Assembly: GCF_030332225.1 (NCBI RefSeq)
Contig: NZ_JAOWIF010000028.1
Span: 558,001-622,000, forward strand
Length of the DNA stretch: 64,000 nucleotides
Reading direction: 5' to 3'
Origin: Citrobacter sp. Cu233
GTDB lineage: Bacteria > Pseudomonadota > Gammaproteobacteria > Enterobacterales > Enterobacteriaceae
Notes under the pieces: model-generated
What the model saw: the letters and a program-made list of their open reading frames with translations, nothing else
Database searches by the model: none
Told to the model about the DNA's origin: nothing
In this document: piece after piece, positions 40,446-49,545 of the stretch
How positions within the stretch are numbered: the stretch's first letter is position 1
Layout of the letters: every line of letters starts with the position of its first letter
Program-made: the position numbers and the translations under genes

Positions 40446-40988
40446 TTAAATTGTTCCGCAAACCTTTTCAATCAACTCCGCGGGGAATTGCATTGACTGC
40501 ATGATGTGTTCAACCATGCTGCATTTACGGCCGGTATTCGTGTTGGTGATCACCCAATATGGCGTGCCTGGCACGTGTTTTGGTTTGGTTTGATTACCAT
40601 TTTTCAGCAACGTCTGTTCATCCGCTGCGAAGTAGACGCGCGTGCGGCCATGCAACGATTCTGTTGCTTGTGCAAACGCGTGTTGATCCAGTGAGTAAAG
40701 TGTAGACAGCACCAGCATAAAGCGATTCACTGCTTTTTTCTGTTCCGCATATTCATCGGAAAGCAGCAGTTCACGCATGGCGCGCACTTTGTCTTTCGCG
40801 GGGTTGACCGGCTTGGCTTCCACGACAGGTTGCACGGCGCGGACTTCTTTTACTACCGGAGTGACAGGCTGTGATGCGGCGGAAAACTTCAACATACGCC
40901 GTAAAATGTCGGATGCGCTCTCGCCAATATGCTTGGTGTGGCTGGCAATATAGCTATAGAGTTCATCATCAACTTCAATCGTTTTCAT
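40446..40988 (-). CDS. seqA: Negative modulator of replication initiation SeqA
   Basis: Binds hemimethylated GATC clusters and sequesters oriC. The 180 residues start at the ATG at 40988 (MKTIEVDDELYSYIASHTKHIGE), matching E. coli; the five upstream codons have no counterpart. The N-terminal filament-forming domain is followed by a variable linker (residues about 40-70) and a DNA-binding domain with GRTRVYFAADEQTLLKNGNQTKPKHVPGTPYW and NTNTGRK. It is one residue shorter than E. coli SeqA, the difference lying in the linker. Confidence 0.97.
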   Translation of the reverse strand: MKTIEVDDELYSYIASHTKHIGESASDILRRMLKFSAASQPVTPVVKEVRAVQPVVEAKPVNPAKDKVRAMRELLLSDEYAEQKKAVNRFMLVLSTLYSLDQHAFAQATESLHGRTRVYFAADEQTLLKNGNQTKPKHVPGTPYWVITNTNTGRKCSMVEHIMQSMQFPAELIEKVCGTI

Positions 40989-41184
40989 CTTAATCCAGTG
41001 CAATGTTTGGCTGAATACAAGTTGTCAGGACTTTACACGCTGTAGTGTAAAGGCAAATCCTGACAGCGGATAGCGTCAAGCCTGGTGACCAGCAAAACTC
41101 GGAGTAACCGTAGTTGTTGCAGCCATGTGGCAGAATGGTCAACATGATACCCTAACCCGTGAGTGTGAAAAAAAGAACTTTGCC

Positions 41185-41958
41185 ATGAAATTGAATATCC
41201 GAGCGCAATCTGCGCAAAACCCGCACAATAATTCTCCCATCGTCCTGGTTCACGGTCTGTTTGGCAGCCTGGATAACCTGGGCATACTGGCGCGCGATCT
41301 GGTCGTTGATCACGATATTATCCAGGTCGATATGCGAAATCATGGCCTCTCTCCCCGCTCACCAGAGATGGATTATCCGGCAATGGCACAGGATCTGTTG
41401 GATACTCTCGATGAGCAACATATCGAAAAAGCGACCTTTATTGGGCACTCCATGGGGGGCAAAGCCGTCATGGCGCTCACTGCTCTCGCACCGGAACGGA
41501 TCGACCAGCTTGTGGCTATCGATATCGCCCCGGTTGACTATCACGTACGCCGCCACGATGAGATTTTTGCCGCCATTAATGCGGTAACAGATGCCCAGGT
41601 TTCCTCACGCCAGCAGGCTGCGAGCATCATGCGTCAGCATTTGCAAGAAGAAGGCGTGATCCAGTTTCTGCTGAAGTCTTTCGTCGAGGGCGAGTGGCGC
41701 TTCAACGTCCCGGTGTTGTGGGAGCAGTATCCCCATATCGTGGGATGGGAAACCCTACCCGCCTGGGAACATCCGGCGTTGTTTATCCCCGGCGGTAATT
41801 CACCTTATGTGACTGAAGCGTATCGCGAGCAATTACTGGCCCAGTTTCCGCTGGCCCGCGCACACGTTATTGCCGGCGCAGGCCATTGGGTACATGCAGA
41901 AAAACCAGATGCCGTGCTGCGCGCTATCCGTCGTTATCTGAGTGAGAAGGTTAACTGA
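41185..41958 (+). CDS. ybfF: Acyl-CoA esterase-like alpha/beta hydrolase YbfF
   Basis: A 257-residue esterase with the nucleophile elbow GHSMGGKA (Ser near residue 89), an HGLFGSLDN oxyanion loop and a C-terminal GAGHWVHAEKP with the catalytic His. The E. coli enzyme hydrolyses short acyl esters and acyl-CoA in vitro; the natural substrate is not established. Start at the ATG at 41185 (MKLNIRAQSAQ) matches E. coli; the open frame from 41125 is longer without similarity. The stop codon lies inside the LexA box of the next gene. Confidence 0.95.
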   Translation: MKLNIRAQSAQNPHNNSPIVLVHGLFGSLDNLGILARDLVVDHDIIQVDMRNHGLSPRSPEMDYPAMAQDLLDTLDEQHIEKATFIGHSMGGKAVMALTALAPERIDQLVAIDIAPVDYHVRRHDEIFAAINAVTDAQVSSRQQAASIMRQHLQEEGVIQFLLKSFVEGEWRFNVPVLWEQYPHIVGWETLPAWEHPALFIPGGNSPYVTEAYREQLLAQFPLARAHVIAGAGHWVHAEKPDAVLRAIRRYLSEKVN

Positions 41959-41970
41959 TTAAAAACTCAG
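41955..41970. promoter_or_regulatory. LexA box upstream of ybfE
   Basis: CTGATTAAAAACTCAG is a CTG-N10-CAG SOS box. It overlaps the ybfF stop codon and lies 117 bases upstream of ybfE, which is a known LexA-regulated gene in E. coli. A GC-rich hairpin (41974-41995) follows directly. Confidence 0.8.
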
Positions 41971-42086
41971 CGTCCGCGCGCGATTACGCGCGTGGGCGTT
42001 GGCGCGCCTCCCCTGCTGATGTATTATGGCGCGCTATCCATCCGGGCAGACGCCTGGCTGATTGTTTCCCCGAAGTCACCAAGATC

Positions 42087-42374
42087 ATGGCCAAAGAACA
42101 AACGGACCGTACGACATTAGATCTGTTCGCGCAGGAGCGTCGCCCGGGACGACCCAAAACCAATCCGCTTTCGCGTGATGAACAGTTACGTATTAATAAA
42201 CGTAATCAGCTTAAACGCGACAAAGTTCGTGGACTCAAGCGTGTCGAACTGAAACTGAACGCGGATGCCGTTGACGCTCTGAATGAATTGGCGGAAGCGC
42301 GCAACATGAGTCGCAGTGAACTCATCGAAGAGATGCTGATGAACCAACTCACCGCATTGCGCGGTCAGGCTTAG
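42087..42374 (+). CDS. ybfE: LexA-regulated small DNA-binding-like protein YbfE
   Basis: A 95-residue protein with a basic middle (LRINKRNQLKRDKVRGLKRVEL) and a C-terminal ribbon-helix-helix-like segment (LKLNADAVDALNELAEARNMSRSELIEEML). It resembles CopB/RepA2-type RHH repressors. E. coli YbfE is two residues longer at the C-terminus. Induced by DNA damage through LexA in E. coli; targets are unknown. The short AT-poor leader contains the hairpin at 41974-41995. Confidence 0.92.
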   Translation: MAKEQTDRTTLDLFAQERRPGRPKTNPLSRDEQLRINKRNQLKRDKVRGLKRVELKLNADAVDALNELAEARNMSRSELIEEMLMNQLTALRGQA

Positions 42375-42529
42375 TCTGAATTTCTGCTCTAAATCATAAA
42401 TCGTGTAGCACAGAGTGCAGTCCCGCATGTTTGCTGTTTCCGCATGCCGGACTGTTCTGCTATGATTGCCCTTATCCGTGGGCAATGCGCCACCACCATT
42501 TCAATAAGTTTCAAGAGGTTATTTTACTC

Positions 42530-43060
42530 ATGGCAATCACTGGCATCTTTTTCGGCAGCGACACCGGTAATACCGAAAATATCGCAAAAATGATTCAAAA
42601 ACAGCTTGGTAAAGACGTTGCCGATGTACATGACATTGCAAAAAGCAGCAAAGAAGACCTGGAAGGGTATGACATTCTGCTGCTCGGCATCCCAACCTGG
42701 TACTACGGTGAAGCGCAGTGCGACTGGGATGACTTCTTCCCTACTCTCGAAGACATTGATTTTAACGGTAAACTGGTGGCATTGTTCGGCTGCGGCGACC
42801 AGGAAGATTACGCAGAATATTTCTGTGATGCGTTAGGCACCATCCGCGACATCATTGAGCCGCGCGGCGCTACCATCGTCGGCCACTGGCCAACGGCGGG
42901 TTACCATTTTGAAGCGTCCAAAGGTCTGGCTGATGACGACCACTTTGTGGGTCTGGCTATCGATGAAGATCGCCAGCCGGAACTGACCGCTGAACGCGTA
43001 GAAAAATGGGTGAAGCAGATCGCTGAAGAGCTGCATCTCGACGAAATCATCAATGCCTGA
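42530..43060 (+). CDS. fldA: Flavodoxin 1
   Basis: FMN electron carrier that serves MetH, pyruvate formate-lyase activase, biotin synthase and IspG/IspH in E. coli. The 176 residues (start ATG at 42530, [17 protein letters not shown]) equal E. coli FldA. The phosphate loop is SDTGNTEN (10-17), the isoalloxazine is flanked by [14 protein letters not shown] and [16 protein letters not shown] 12-bp stem-loop at 43066-43093 follows the stop without a T-run, allowing read-through to fur. Confidence 0.98.
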   Translation: MAITGIFFGSDTGNTENIAKMIQKQLGKDVADVHDIAKSSKEDLEGYDILLLGIPTWYYGEAQCDWDDFFPTLEDIDFNGKLVALFGCGDQEDYAEYFCDALGTIRDIIEPRGATIVGHWPTAGYHFEASKGLADDDHFVGLAIDEDRQPELTAERVEKWVKQIAEELHLDEIINA

Positions 43061-43065
43061 TTTCG

Positions 43066-43093
43066 TGCGGCGTAGATATTCATCTGCGCCGCA
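43066..43093 (+). terminator. Hairpin after fldA (possible weak terminator)
   Basis: TGCGGCG and CGCCGCA arms, extended by a TAGAT/ATCTG pairing, follow the fldA stop. No T-run follows, so it may be an mRNA-stabilising hairpin with partial read-through into fur. Confidence 0.5.
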
Positions 43094-43266
43094 TCAATAG
43101 ATAAAACCAATCAAAATAATTGCTACAAATTTGTAACTTTTTCGCCTGACCCTGTACAATGGCTGGATGCCAATCGGGTATTGCACAGTGTGTTTGTCGG
43201 TGATACCACGTTTTGATTAACAATATTTGCCAGAGACTTGCAGTTTTCATTTAGGCATGGCAGTTC

Positions 43267-43285
43267 TATAATGATACGCATTATC
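43267..43285. promoter_or_regulatory. Fur box before fur (overlaps uof start)
   Basis: TATAATGATACGCATTATC matches 16 of 19 positions of the Fur consensus. It contains the uof start codon and is the expected site of Fur autoregulation. Confidence 0.85.
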
Positions 43286-43357
43286 TCAAGTGCAATTTCT
43301 GTCACTTCTGTTAATGAAGTGAACCGTTTAGCTACAGGACAGATTCCGCATGACTGA
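43271..43357 (+). CDS. uof: Uof, leader peptide upstream of fur
   Basis: A 28-codon frame (MIRIISSAISVTSVNEV..., ending GQIPHD) overlaps the first 8 bases of fur (ATGA-type coupling). In E. coli translation of uof is coupled to fur and is the target through which the small RNA RyhB lowers Fur synthesis. Sequence and overlap match the E. coli leader, so the control is probably kept. Confidence 0.9.
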   Translation: MIRIISSAISVTSVNEVNRLATGQIPHD

Positions 43358-43796
43358 CAACAATACCGCATTAAAGAAGGCTGGCCTGAAAGTAACGCTT
43401 CCTCGTTTAAAGATTCTGGAAGTTCTTCAGGAACCGGATAACCATCACGTCAGTGCGGAAGACTTATACAAACGCCTGATCGACATGGGTGAAGAAATTG
43501 GTCTGGCGACCGTGTATCGCGTGCTGAACCAATTTGATGATGCCGGTATCGTGACCCGCCATAATTTTGAAGGTGGTAAATCCGTCTTCGAACTGACCCA
43601 GCAACATCATCACGATCACCTGATTTGCCTTGACTGCGGCAAAGTGGTCGAGTTCAGCGATGACTCCATCGAAGCGCGTCAACGTGAGATTGCGGCTAAA
43701 CATGGTATTCGTTTAACTAACCATAGCCTCTATCTGTACGGTCACTGCGCTGAAGGCGATTGCCGCGAAGACGATCATGCGCACGACGCCAAATAA
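43350..43796 (+). CDS. fur: Ferric uptake regulator Fur
   Basis: Iron-dependent repressor of siderophore and transport genes. The 148 residues equal E. coli Fur. An N-terminal winged helix (ATVYRVLNQFDDAGIVTRHNF) is followed by the metal-binding dimerisation domain with HHHDH and Cys93/Cys96 (ICLDCGKVVEF). The C-terminal end has further Cys and His (GHCAEGDCREDDHAHDAK). Expression is shaped by the Fur box and the coupled uof leader. It ends at a terminator at 43811. Confidence 0.98.
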   Translation: MTDNNTALKKAGLKVTLPRLKILEVLQEPDNHHVSAEDLYKRLIDMGEEIGLATVYRVLNQFDDAGIVTRHNFEGGKSVFELTQQHHHDHLICLDCGKVVEFSDDSIEARQREIAAKHGIRLTNHSLYLYGHCAEGDCREDDHAHDAK

Positions 43797-43810
43797 TGTG
43801 ATGCTTTATG

Positions 43811-43839
43811 AAAAGCCAACCTTACGGTTGGCTTTTTTT
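43811..43839 (+). terminator. fur terminator
   Basis: AAAAGCCAACC/GGTTGGCTTTTTTT hairpin immediately after fur. Confidence 0.9.
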
Positions 43840-43926
43840 ATGGACTCAATCTGACCTTTCTCCCCTTCCTTCCAACTCAATGTTGCTTTACTTTAAAACT
43901 CACCTTGCCTTCATCGGAGAGTCGAA

Positions 43927-44796
43927 ATGGAACTTCGCCAGTTACGCTATTTTGTTCGCATTGTAGAAACCGGCAGCATGGGCAGCGCGGCGCTCGACCT
44001 CAATATCGGTGTTTCGGCGCTCAGTCAGCAAATGACCCGCCTGGAAAACGAACTCGCCATACGTCTGCTGCAACGGACTTCTCGTGGCGTGACACCCACC
44101 AGCGCTGGACTGGCTTTTTACTCTCAGGCACAACTGGCATTACGCCACGCAGACGATGCCATCCTTGCAGCACGGGAGGCCAGACTTTCCGGGCACGTCA
44201 GTGTCGGCATGGCCCCCAGCACAGCTTCCGTTCTCGGGATGCCTTTCATCAGCGCCATGCGGGAAAGCTATGCCGATGTCCGCCTGCATGTAGTGGAAAG
44301 TCTCTCTGGCAATCTGGAACGAATGATTAATACCCGTCAAATTGATTTGGCCGTAGTATTTCAGAAGGAAAAAATCCTGCGCTGGAGCGCCAGAGCGATT
44401 CTTGAGGAACGGTTATTTTTGATTGGTACTCATACCTTGCTGGCAGGTATTGCGGATGACACTATCGCCCCTGCCGAACTGGTTAATATTCCATTGATAA
44501 TGCCAAGCCCAGGACATGGTCTGCGCGGCAGACTGGATGCTATCAGCCAGGAGCATGCCCTGAACATTGAGATCGCCACAGAAATTGACGGTCTGACGCT
44601 ACTGATGCACGCCGTTCGCAGCGGAATTGGTGCAACACTTCAGCCCGGTGCGGCAATTTCCCATCTCGATAAAGAGACATTAAGAGTGGTCGGCATCCAT
44701 AACCCCATACTTAGCCGCCCCAACTTTTTGGTCAGCCTTTCTGACGATGAACTCACCCCGGCAGGTCTCGCTGCTCGTGTGGTACTAACGAAGTGA
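43927..44796 (+). CDS. tcuR: LysR-type regulator TcuR, frameshifted near the C-terminus
   Basis: Activator of tricarballylate utilisation in Salmonella. The frame codes 289 residues: an LTTR helix-turn-helix (MGSAALDLNIGVSALSQQMTRLENEL) and an effector domain with LRGRLDAISQEHALN and GIGATLQPGAAISHLD. The product stops at TGA 44794-44796, after LAARVVLTK. The +1-shifted frame from 44796 to 44852 continues as MHQLVESGNWPGAILYNN, which is the expected LTTR C-terminus. So one base is missing at ACGAAGTG (AAA to AA would restore the frame). The last about 18 residues are lost; it may be a real mutation or a sequencing error. Confidence 0.9.
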   Translation: MELRQLRYFVRIVETGSMGSAALDLNIGVSALSQQMTRLENELAIRLLQRTSRGVTPTSAGLAFYSQAQLALRHADDAILAAREARLSGHVSVGMAPSTASVLGMPFISAMRESYADVRLHVVESLSGNLERMINTRQIDLAVVFQKEKILRWSARAILEERLFLIGTHTLLAGIADDTIAPAELVNIPLIMPSPGHGLRGRLDAISQEHALNIEIATEIDGLTLLMHAVRSGIGATLQPGAAISHLDKETLRVVGIHNPILSRPNFLVSLSDDELTPAGLAARVVLTK

Positions 44797-44949
44797 TGCA
44801 TCAACTGGTGGAATCTGGAAACTGGCCAGGTGCGATCCTTTACAATAATTAAAGAGCTGTTTAGCATCACGTTATAGCGTCCCCACAACTTACTCGTATA
44901 CATTTTAATTACAAACTTAACAATTGGTTAAGTGGTAATGGAGTATGCG

Positions 44950-46353
44950 ATGGTTGATGTTCTGGTGATTGGCGGCGGCAATGCTGCATTATGTGCCGCC
45001 TTAACCGCCCGGGAGCAAGGCGCTTCGGTACTGCTGCTTGAGGCGGCCCCGCGTGAATGGCGCGGAGGGAACTCCCAACACACGCGTAATTTACGCTGTA
45101 TGCATGATGCGCCACAGGATGTACTGGTGGAGAGCTATCCAGAAGAGGAATTCTGGCAGGACCTCTGGCGTGTAACGGAAGGTAATACCAACGAAGCACT
45201 GGCACGGCTGGTGATCCGTACCTCTTCCCAATGCCGCGACTGGATGCGCCAGCACGGCGTTAACTTTCAACCTCCACTTTCTGGCGCTTTGCATGTCGCG
45301 CGAACGAATGCCTTCTTTATGGGCGGAGGAAAAGCACTCGTGAACGCCTATTATCGCAGCGCAGAAAAACTGGGGGTGCAAATCCGCTATAACACACCAG
45401 TCCAGGCGCTTGAACTGCATAATGGCAAGTTTGTGGCAGCACTGGCTGGCGCAGAGCGCATTCCGGCAAAGACCTGCGTGCTTGCTGCTGGCGGGTTTGA
45501 ATCTAACCGCGAATGGCTGCGAGAAGCATGGGGTGAGAACGCCCGCGGTGAATGTCCTGCGGATAACTTCCTCATTCGCGGCACGCGCTTTAATCAGGGT
45601 GTACTACTCAAATTTATGATCGATGCCGGCGCGGACATTATCGGCGAACCCTCGCAATCACACTGCGTGGCGATTGATGCCCGAGCCCCCTTATATGACG
45701 GCGGAATTTGCACCCGGGTGGACTGTGTCTCTCTGGGCATCGTAGTGAACCGCGATGCAGAACGATTTTATGATGAAGGTGAGGATTTCTGGCCAAAACG
45801 TTATGCCATCTGGGGACGTCTGGTTGCCCACCAGCCCGGACAAATTGGTTACTCCATTATCGACAGTAAAGCGATCGGTCACTTCATGCCCCCAGTTTTT
45901 CCTGGTGCACAGGCCAATACGTTAGCAGAGCTGGCATGTCAGCTGGGACTGGATACTGAGCGCTTTACCCATACTGTCATGCAGTACAACAGCGCCTGCC
46001 TGCCAGGGCACTTTGACCACACCACTCTGGATAACTGTGCAACACAAAATCTGACACCGGCAAAAACACATTGGGCGCGACCACTGGATACGCCGCCTTA
46101 CTATGGCTATGCCTTACGTCCAGGGATCACCTTCACCTACCTGGGGTTAAAGGTGAATGAACACGCCGCGGTGCATTTTGCCGGGCTTCCAAGTCGCAAT
46201 CTGTTCGTAGCCGGAGAGATGATGGCGGGCAACGTACTGGGAAAAGGCTACACCGCAGGTGTAGGCATGTCGATAGGGACCACCTTTGGCCGTATTGCCG
46301 GAAAAGAAGCCGCTCTGGCAGCACGTGAGGAGGCGCATCATGAAACAGCTTGA
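44950..46353 (+). CDS. tcuA: Tricarballylate dehydrogenase TcuA (FAD)
   Basis: Oxidises tricarballylate to cis-aconitate. The 467 residues start at the ATG at 44950 ([18 protein letters not shown]), with GGAG six bases upstream; upstream starts at 44932 and 44938 add unmatched residues. The Rossmann FAD motif [19 protein letters not shown] and the FRD/SDH-like HPTG-equivalent region ([39 protein letters not shown]) are present. It passes electrons to TcuB, encoded overlapping by 14 bases. Confidence 0.95.
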   Translation: MVDVLVIGGGNAALCAALTAREQGASVLLLEAAPREWRGGNSQHTRNLRCMHDAPQDVLVESYPEEEFWQDLWRVTEGNTNEALARLVIRTSSQCRDWMRQHGVNFQPPLSGALHVARTNAFFMGGGKALVNAYYRSAEKLGVQIRYNTPVQALELHNGKFVAALAGAERIPAKTCVLAAGGFESNREWLREAWGENARGECPADNFLIRGTRFNQGVLLKFMIDAGADIIGEPSQSHCVAIDARAPLYDGGICTRVDCVSLGIVVNRDAERFYDEGEDFWPKRYAIWGRLVAHQPGQIGYSIIDSKAIGHFMPPVFPGAQANTLAELACQLGLDTERFTHTVMQYNSACLPGHFDHTTLDNCATQNLTPAKTHWARPLDTPPYYGYALRPGITFTYLGLKVNEHAAVHFAGLPSRNLFVAGEMMAGNVLGKGYTAGVGMSIGTTFGRIAGKEAALAAREEAHHETA

Positions 46354-47452
46354 GAAATTAATTATCGAAGCGAAAATGCTTACCGAGCCAGAAGCAGAAG
46401 TTGAACGAGTCATGCAAGTCTGCAATGCCTGCCGCTATTGCGAGGGTTTTTGCGCCGTTTTTCCGGCGATGACTCAGCGTCTGGAATTCGGTAAAGCGGA
46501 TATTAACTATCTGGCCAACTTGTGCCATAACTGCGGCGCCTGCCTGCACGCGTGTCAATACGCACCGCCCCATGAGTTTGCTATCAATGTACCGAAAGCG
46601 ATGGCAGAAGTAAGGCTGGAAACCTATCAACACTATACTCAACCCGCCACCTTTGGCGCACTTTATCGCCGGGCTGGCATGACCGTAACGCTGTCGCTGG
46701 TTTTCGGCCTGATCCTGTTTTTACTTCTTGCCATGGGGTTAAAAGGCTCCCTGTTCCATCCTCCGCTGGCTGGAGATTTTTATCAAATTTTCCCGCACAA
46801 CCTGCTGGCATGGATGTTTGGTTCAGTCTTTATTCTGGCGATGGGGCTGCTCATGGCTGGCGTGATCCGCTTCTGGCGGGAGATTTCTCCGGGGATACCG
46901 CGTCCTGCTGACATTGCTGAAGCCTCACACAATGCGCTGACGCTGAAATATCTCGATGGTGGGCACGGTAAAGGTTGTAATGAAGCGGATGATGCTTTCA
47001 CCCTGATTCGCCGCCGGTTTCATCACTTCACTTTCTACGGTTTTATGCTCTGTTTTGCCGCCACCGTCGTGGCGACAGGCTACCACTACTTCGCCGGTAT
47101 CGAAGCCCCCTACCCGTTTTTCAGCATCCCGGTAATCCTTGGCACATTGGGTGGTATTGGTCTGGTTATAGGACCTGCAGGCTTGCTATGGCTGAATTTT
47201 AAACGCTCACCGCTACAAGGTGACGCAAGGCAAAAGCCGATGGACCGCGGTTTTATCCTGTTGCTGCTACTGACCAGTCTGACGGGCTTGGCGCTGTTGG
47301 CTGGCAGAGATACCTCATGGATGGCTATTTTGCTTGCTATTCATCTTGGTGTCGTCATAGCGCTATTTCTGACCATCCCATACGGAAAATTTGCCCACGG
47401 ATTTTACCGTTGTGCGGCATTACTCAAGTGGGCAATTGAAAAACAACGCTAA
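46340..47452 (+). CDS. tcuB: TcuB, membrane Fe-S/heme electron-transfer protein for TcuA
   Basis: Reoxidises the flavin of TcuA and passes electrons to the quinone pool. The 370 residues (start ATG at 46340 after AGGAGG) have two [4Fe-4S] motifs, [11 protein letters not shown] (about 29-39) and [11 protein letters not shown] (about 70-80), then about six helices with His residues suited to heme ([25 protein letters not shown]). In Salmonella the citrate/tricarballylate permease gene tcuC follows. Here the next gene is chiQ, convergent, with a terminator-like hairpin right after the tcuB stop, so tcuC is absent from this locus. Confidence 0.95.
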   Translation: MKQLEKLIIEAKMLTEPEAEVERVMQVCNACRYCEGFCAVFPAMTQRLEFGKADINYLANLCHNCGACLHACQYAPPHEFAINVPKAMAEVRLETYQHYTQPATFGALYRRAGMTVTLSLVFGLILFLLLAMGLKGSLFHPPLAGDFYQIFPHNLLAWMFGSVFILAMGLLMAGVIRFWREISPGIPRPADIAEASHNALTLKYLDGGHGKGCNEADDAFTLIRRRFHHFTFYGFMLCFAATVVATGYHYFAGIEAPYPFFSIPVILGTLGGIGLVIGPAGLLWLNFKRSPLQGDARQKPMDRGFILLLLLTSLTGLALLAGRDTSWMAILLAIHLGVVIALFLTIPYGKFAHGFYRCAALLKWAIEKQR

Positions 47453-47495
47453 AATGCAAACGGGCGAAGAGATCTCTCCGCCCGTTCTTGTTCAT
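47451..47495. terminator. Terminator between tcuB and chiQ
   Basis: AACGGGCG and CGCCCGTT arms around GAAGAGATCTCTC, with T-rich TTCTTGTTC on the plus strand. Confidence 0.7.
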
Positions 47496-47503
47496 ACCAC
47501 GTT

Positions 47504-47836
47504 TTATTTCGCCGCATTATTACTGCGAATTTCCTGCCAGACCTTGTCGCAATCGGCCGAAACGGCCTGATCGTTACCCGTACGCGTTGCCTGGATACAC
47601 TGCTGGTAATCCAGTACGCGCACGCTTTCTTCATTGGCAAACTGCTGGTGCTGTTTTTCTTTCTTCAGCACATTCAACACGCTTTGGCAGGCTTCGATTT
47701 TCTCCGGCGAGCCCTGCGCAGTATTGATACAAGCACTGTAAGCTTCCTTAAGATGGCTATCTTCTTTCGGCGCTGGTGATTGCGCGCAGGCAACCAGCCC
47801 TGATGCCATGACGGCGATGAGTATCAGCTTTTTCAT
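47504..47836 (-). CDS. chiQ: ChiQ lipoprotein (chitooligosaccharide locus)
   Basis: A 110-residue lipoprotein (E. coli YbfN). Signal peptide with lipobox ASGLVAC puts the lipidated Cys at residue 17. The mature part is helical and acidic with Cys pairs (SACINTAQGSPEKIEACQSVLN, QQCIQATRTGN, ADCDKVW). The start ATG at 47836 follows GAGGAGTG. It lies 49 bases after chiP in the same transcript in E. coli, where it is silenced by ChiX with chiP. Its exact function is unknown. Confidence 0.93.
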   Translation of the reverse strand: MKKLILIAVMASGLVACAQSPAPKEDSHLKEAYSACINTAQGSPEKIEACQSVLNVLKKEKQHQQFANEESVRVLDYQQCIQATRTGNDQAVSADCDKVWQEIRSNNAAK

Positions 47837-47885
47837 AACACACTCCTCAACAAAACGGCAGGCTTGCGGCCTGCCGCTGTCGGCA

Positions 47886-49292
47886 TTAGAAGATGGTGAA
47901 CGGAGCAATAACGATGAATTTCACGTCACGCTCATCCTGGAAGATGTTACCGTAACCACCGCCCCAGCTCGGAATATCTGAATGGTTGTCGTACTGGGTG
48001 AAGTGCAGTTTAAACATAGTGCCCTTCGCACGGCCGTCCTGCAGGGTATAGACCGCATCCAGGCTGTAAGACGACTCTTCGATAGTACGATTTTTGTCGT
48101 AGTACGCATCCGGGTTGAGCTGCCAGGTAGCCGGTTTAGCATCCCACGCGTAAACGTAGGATGCACCCACAGCCCAGCCTGGCAGGTTCCAGTTCTTCAG
48201 GTCATACATCGCGCCGAAGAACACGGCCTTTTCACCATTGGCGTTGAAGTCAGAGCGGTTATCCCACCAAACGTCCAGACGACCGTTTGAAGACGCATAG
48301 GTCGGAGTCATACGCTGCAGGAAGTAGCCCTGCTGCCCGTCAGCTTTAACCCAGGTCCCTTCCAGTCGCAGATCAACGACTTCTGCCACTTTGTAGCCGA
48401 AGGTCAGTGCCTGCAGCCAGGCCGTGCCATCATAAATGTCGTTAACCGTGCGGTCATCAACCTTATCGCGGGCACCGTAGAACTGGTAGCTGGTTGTAAA
48501 TGGGTTACCGCCTAGATCAAATTTGTAGCTGGCTTTGGCGAAATACTGATCGACGTAGCCTTCAGACTGACCGAATGCTGCCTCCAGCAACAGGTTATTT
48601 TTGAAGTCATACTTTGCGCCGATTGAATGGAGGTAATCAACTTTGGTCTTTTTATCGGCTTGATAGAATTTATCGACTTCGGTGTGCCACGGAGCTTTAT
48701 ATTCGTTGGCCCACATATAGGAGAAGCTCAGCGCACCCGCATCGCCATAATCGAAGTTGGCACCGGCTTCAGCACCCTGATAGGTACCAGGCATAAAGCT
48801 CCAGTGTGGTGCCAGCAGAGTTTGCCCGGTTGGTTGAATATAACCGGCGCGCGCCCAGGTCGGGCCAAATTTAAATTTAGCTGCCGCTTTATACAGGCTA
48901 ATCCCGCTCTTATCGCCGGAGTAATCTTCGTCATAGCCTTTATTTTTTGAAGAGAATGCGATTTCGTTTGGATGGCCGCTTTCGCTACTTTCATTCATTT
49001 CAATAGCGGTAAATGCTGCGACATCAATACCAAACATATCCGCCACGTAACCGGACTGGAAGTCGAGGTTTGCGTTCCAGGTGGAGTGAGAAAGGTTAGT
49101 CTTGTATTTGTCATGATCGGTCACATCTTTACGGTCACGCTCACGCTGCCAGTAATAAATGCCACCAGTTAAAGTAGAGTCATCAATAAAACCTTCGGCG
49201 TGAACCTGGGGAGCGACAACAAAACCCGACATTGCTGTGATACCGGCGATAGCCAGCGCCAGCGTACTACGTTTGCCACTAAACGTACGCAT
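47886..49292 (-). CDS. chiP: Chitoporin ChiP
   Basis: Outer-membrane OprD-family porin for chitobiose and other chitooligosaccharides. The 468 residues (same as E. coli) have a signal peptide cut after QVHA (residue 32), beta-barrel strands alternating aromatic residues, and a terminal Phe (VIAPFTIF). Control is through NagC and through the small RNA ChiX, which pairs at the ribosome-binding site; a matching site is present at 49301-49312. An ERIC element sits just upstream of that site in the leader. Confidence 0.96.
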   Translation of the reverse strand: MRTFSGKRSTLALAIAGITAMSGFVVAPQVHAEGFIDDSTLTGGIYYWQRERDRKDVTDHDKYKTNLSHSTWNANLDFQSGYVADMFGIDVAAFTAIEMNESSESGHPNEIAFSSKNKGYDEDYSGDKSGISLYKAAAKFKFGPTWARAGYIQPTGQTLLAPHWSFMPGTYQGAEAGANFDYGDAGALSFSYMWANEYKAPWHTEVDKFYQADKKTKVDYLHSIGAKYDFKNNLLLEAAFGQSEGYVDQYFAKASYKFDLGGNPFTTSYQFYGARDKVDDRTVNDIYDGTAWLQALTFGYKVAEVVDLRLEGTWVKADGQQGYFLQRMTPTYASSNGRLDVWWDNRSDFNANGEKAVFFGAMYDLKNWNLPGWAVGASYVYAWDAKPATWQLNPDAYYDKNRTIEESSYSLDAVYTLQDGRAKGTMFKLHFTQYDNHSDIPSWGGGYGNIFQDERDVKFIVIAPFTIF

Positions 49293-49300
49293 ATGTTAAT

Positions 49301-49312
49301 CCTCTTTGACGT
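49301..49312 (-). promoter_or_regulatory. ChiX-pairing site/ribosome-binding site of chiP
   Basis: On the minus strand ACGTCAAAGAGG is complementary to the ChiX seed CCUCUUUGACG as I remember it, and includes the AGAGGA ribosome-binding site of chiP. The ERIC element begins immediately upstream. Confidence 0.6.
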
Positions 49313-49440
49313 ATAACCCTTCGTCTTTCAAGCCGCATCTGCGTTGGCTTTCCTCGCTCATCCCAGTCACGTACTGATGTACGCTCCCGGGAATTCACTG
49401 CGTCGCCGCCTTGATGCAACTCGAAATTCATTGGGTATAA
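49311..49440. repeat. Full-length ERIC element in the chiP leader
   Basis: Starts TATAACCC and ends GGGTATA, with CGTCTTTCAAG, CTCGCTCATCCCAGTCACGTAC and TGTACGCTCCCGGGAATTCACT inside, the standard ERIC landmarks. It lies 18 bases upstream of the chiP start codon, in the untranslated leader. Confidence 0.85.
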
Positions 49441-49523
49441 AATGCTGCCGATAAAAGCGGTCAGCGAAAAAGCAAAAATAAAAAAGTAGCGCTGAGAAAA
49501 CCTCATTGACTACAATGAATAGA

Positions 49524-49545
49524 CTATTTTTCGCGACGCGAATTA
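49524..49545. promoter_or_regulatory. NagC operator upstream of chiP
   Basis: CTATTTTTCGCGACGCGAAT continuing to ATT forms a near-palindrome around TCGCGACGCGA, very close to the NagC consensus (A/T-rich arms flanking CGCGNCGCG). NagC represses chiP in E. coli, so this ties chitoporin to N-acetylglucosamine availability. Confidence 0.75.
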
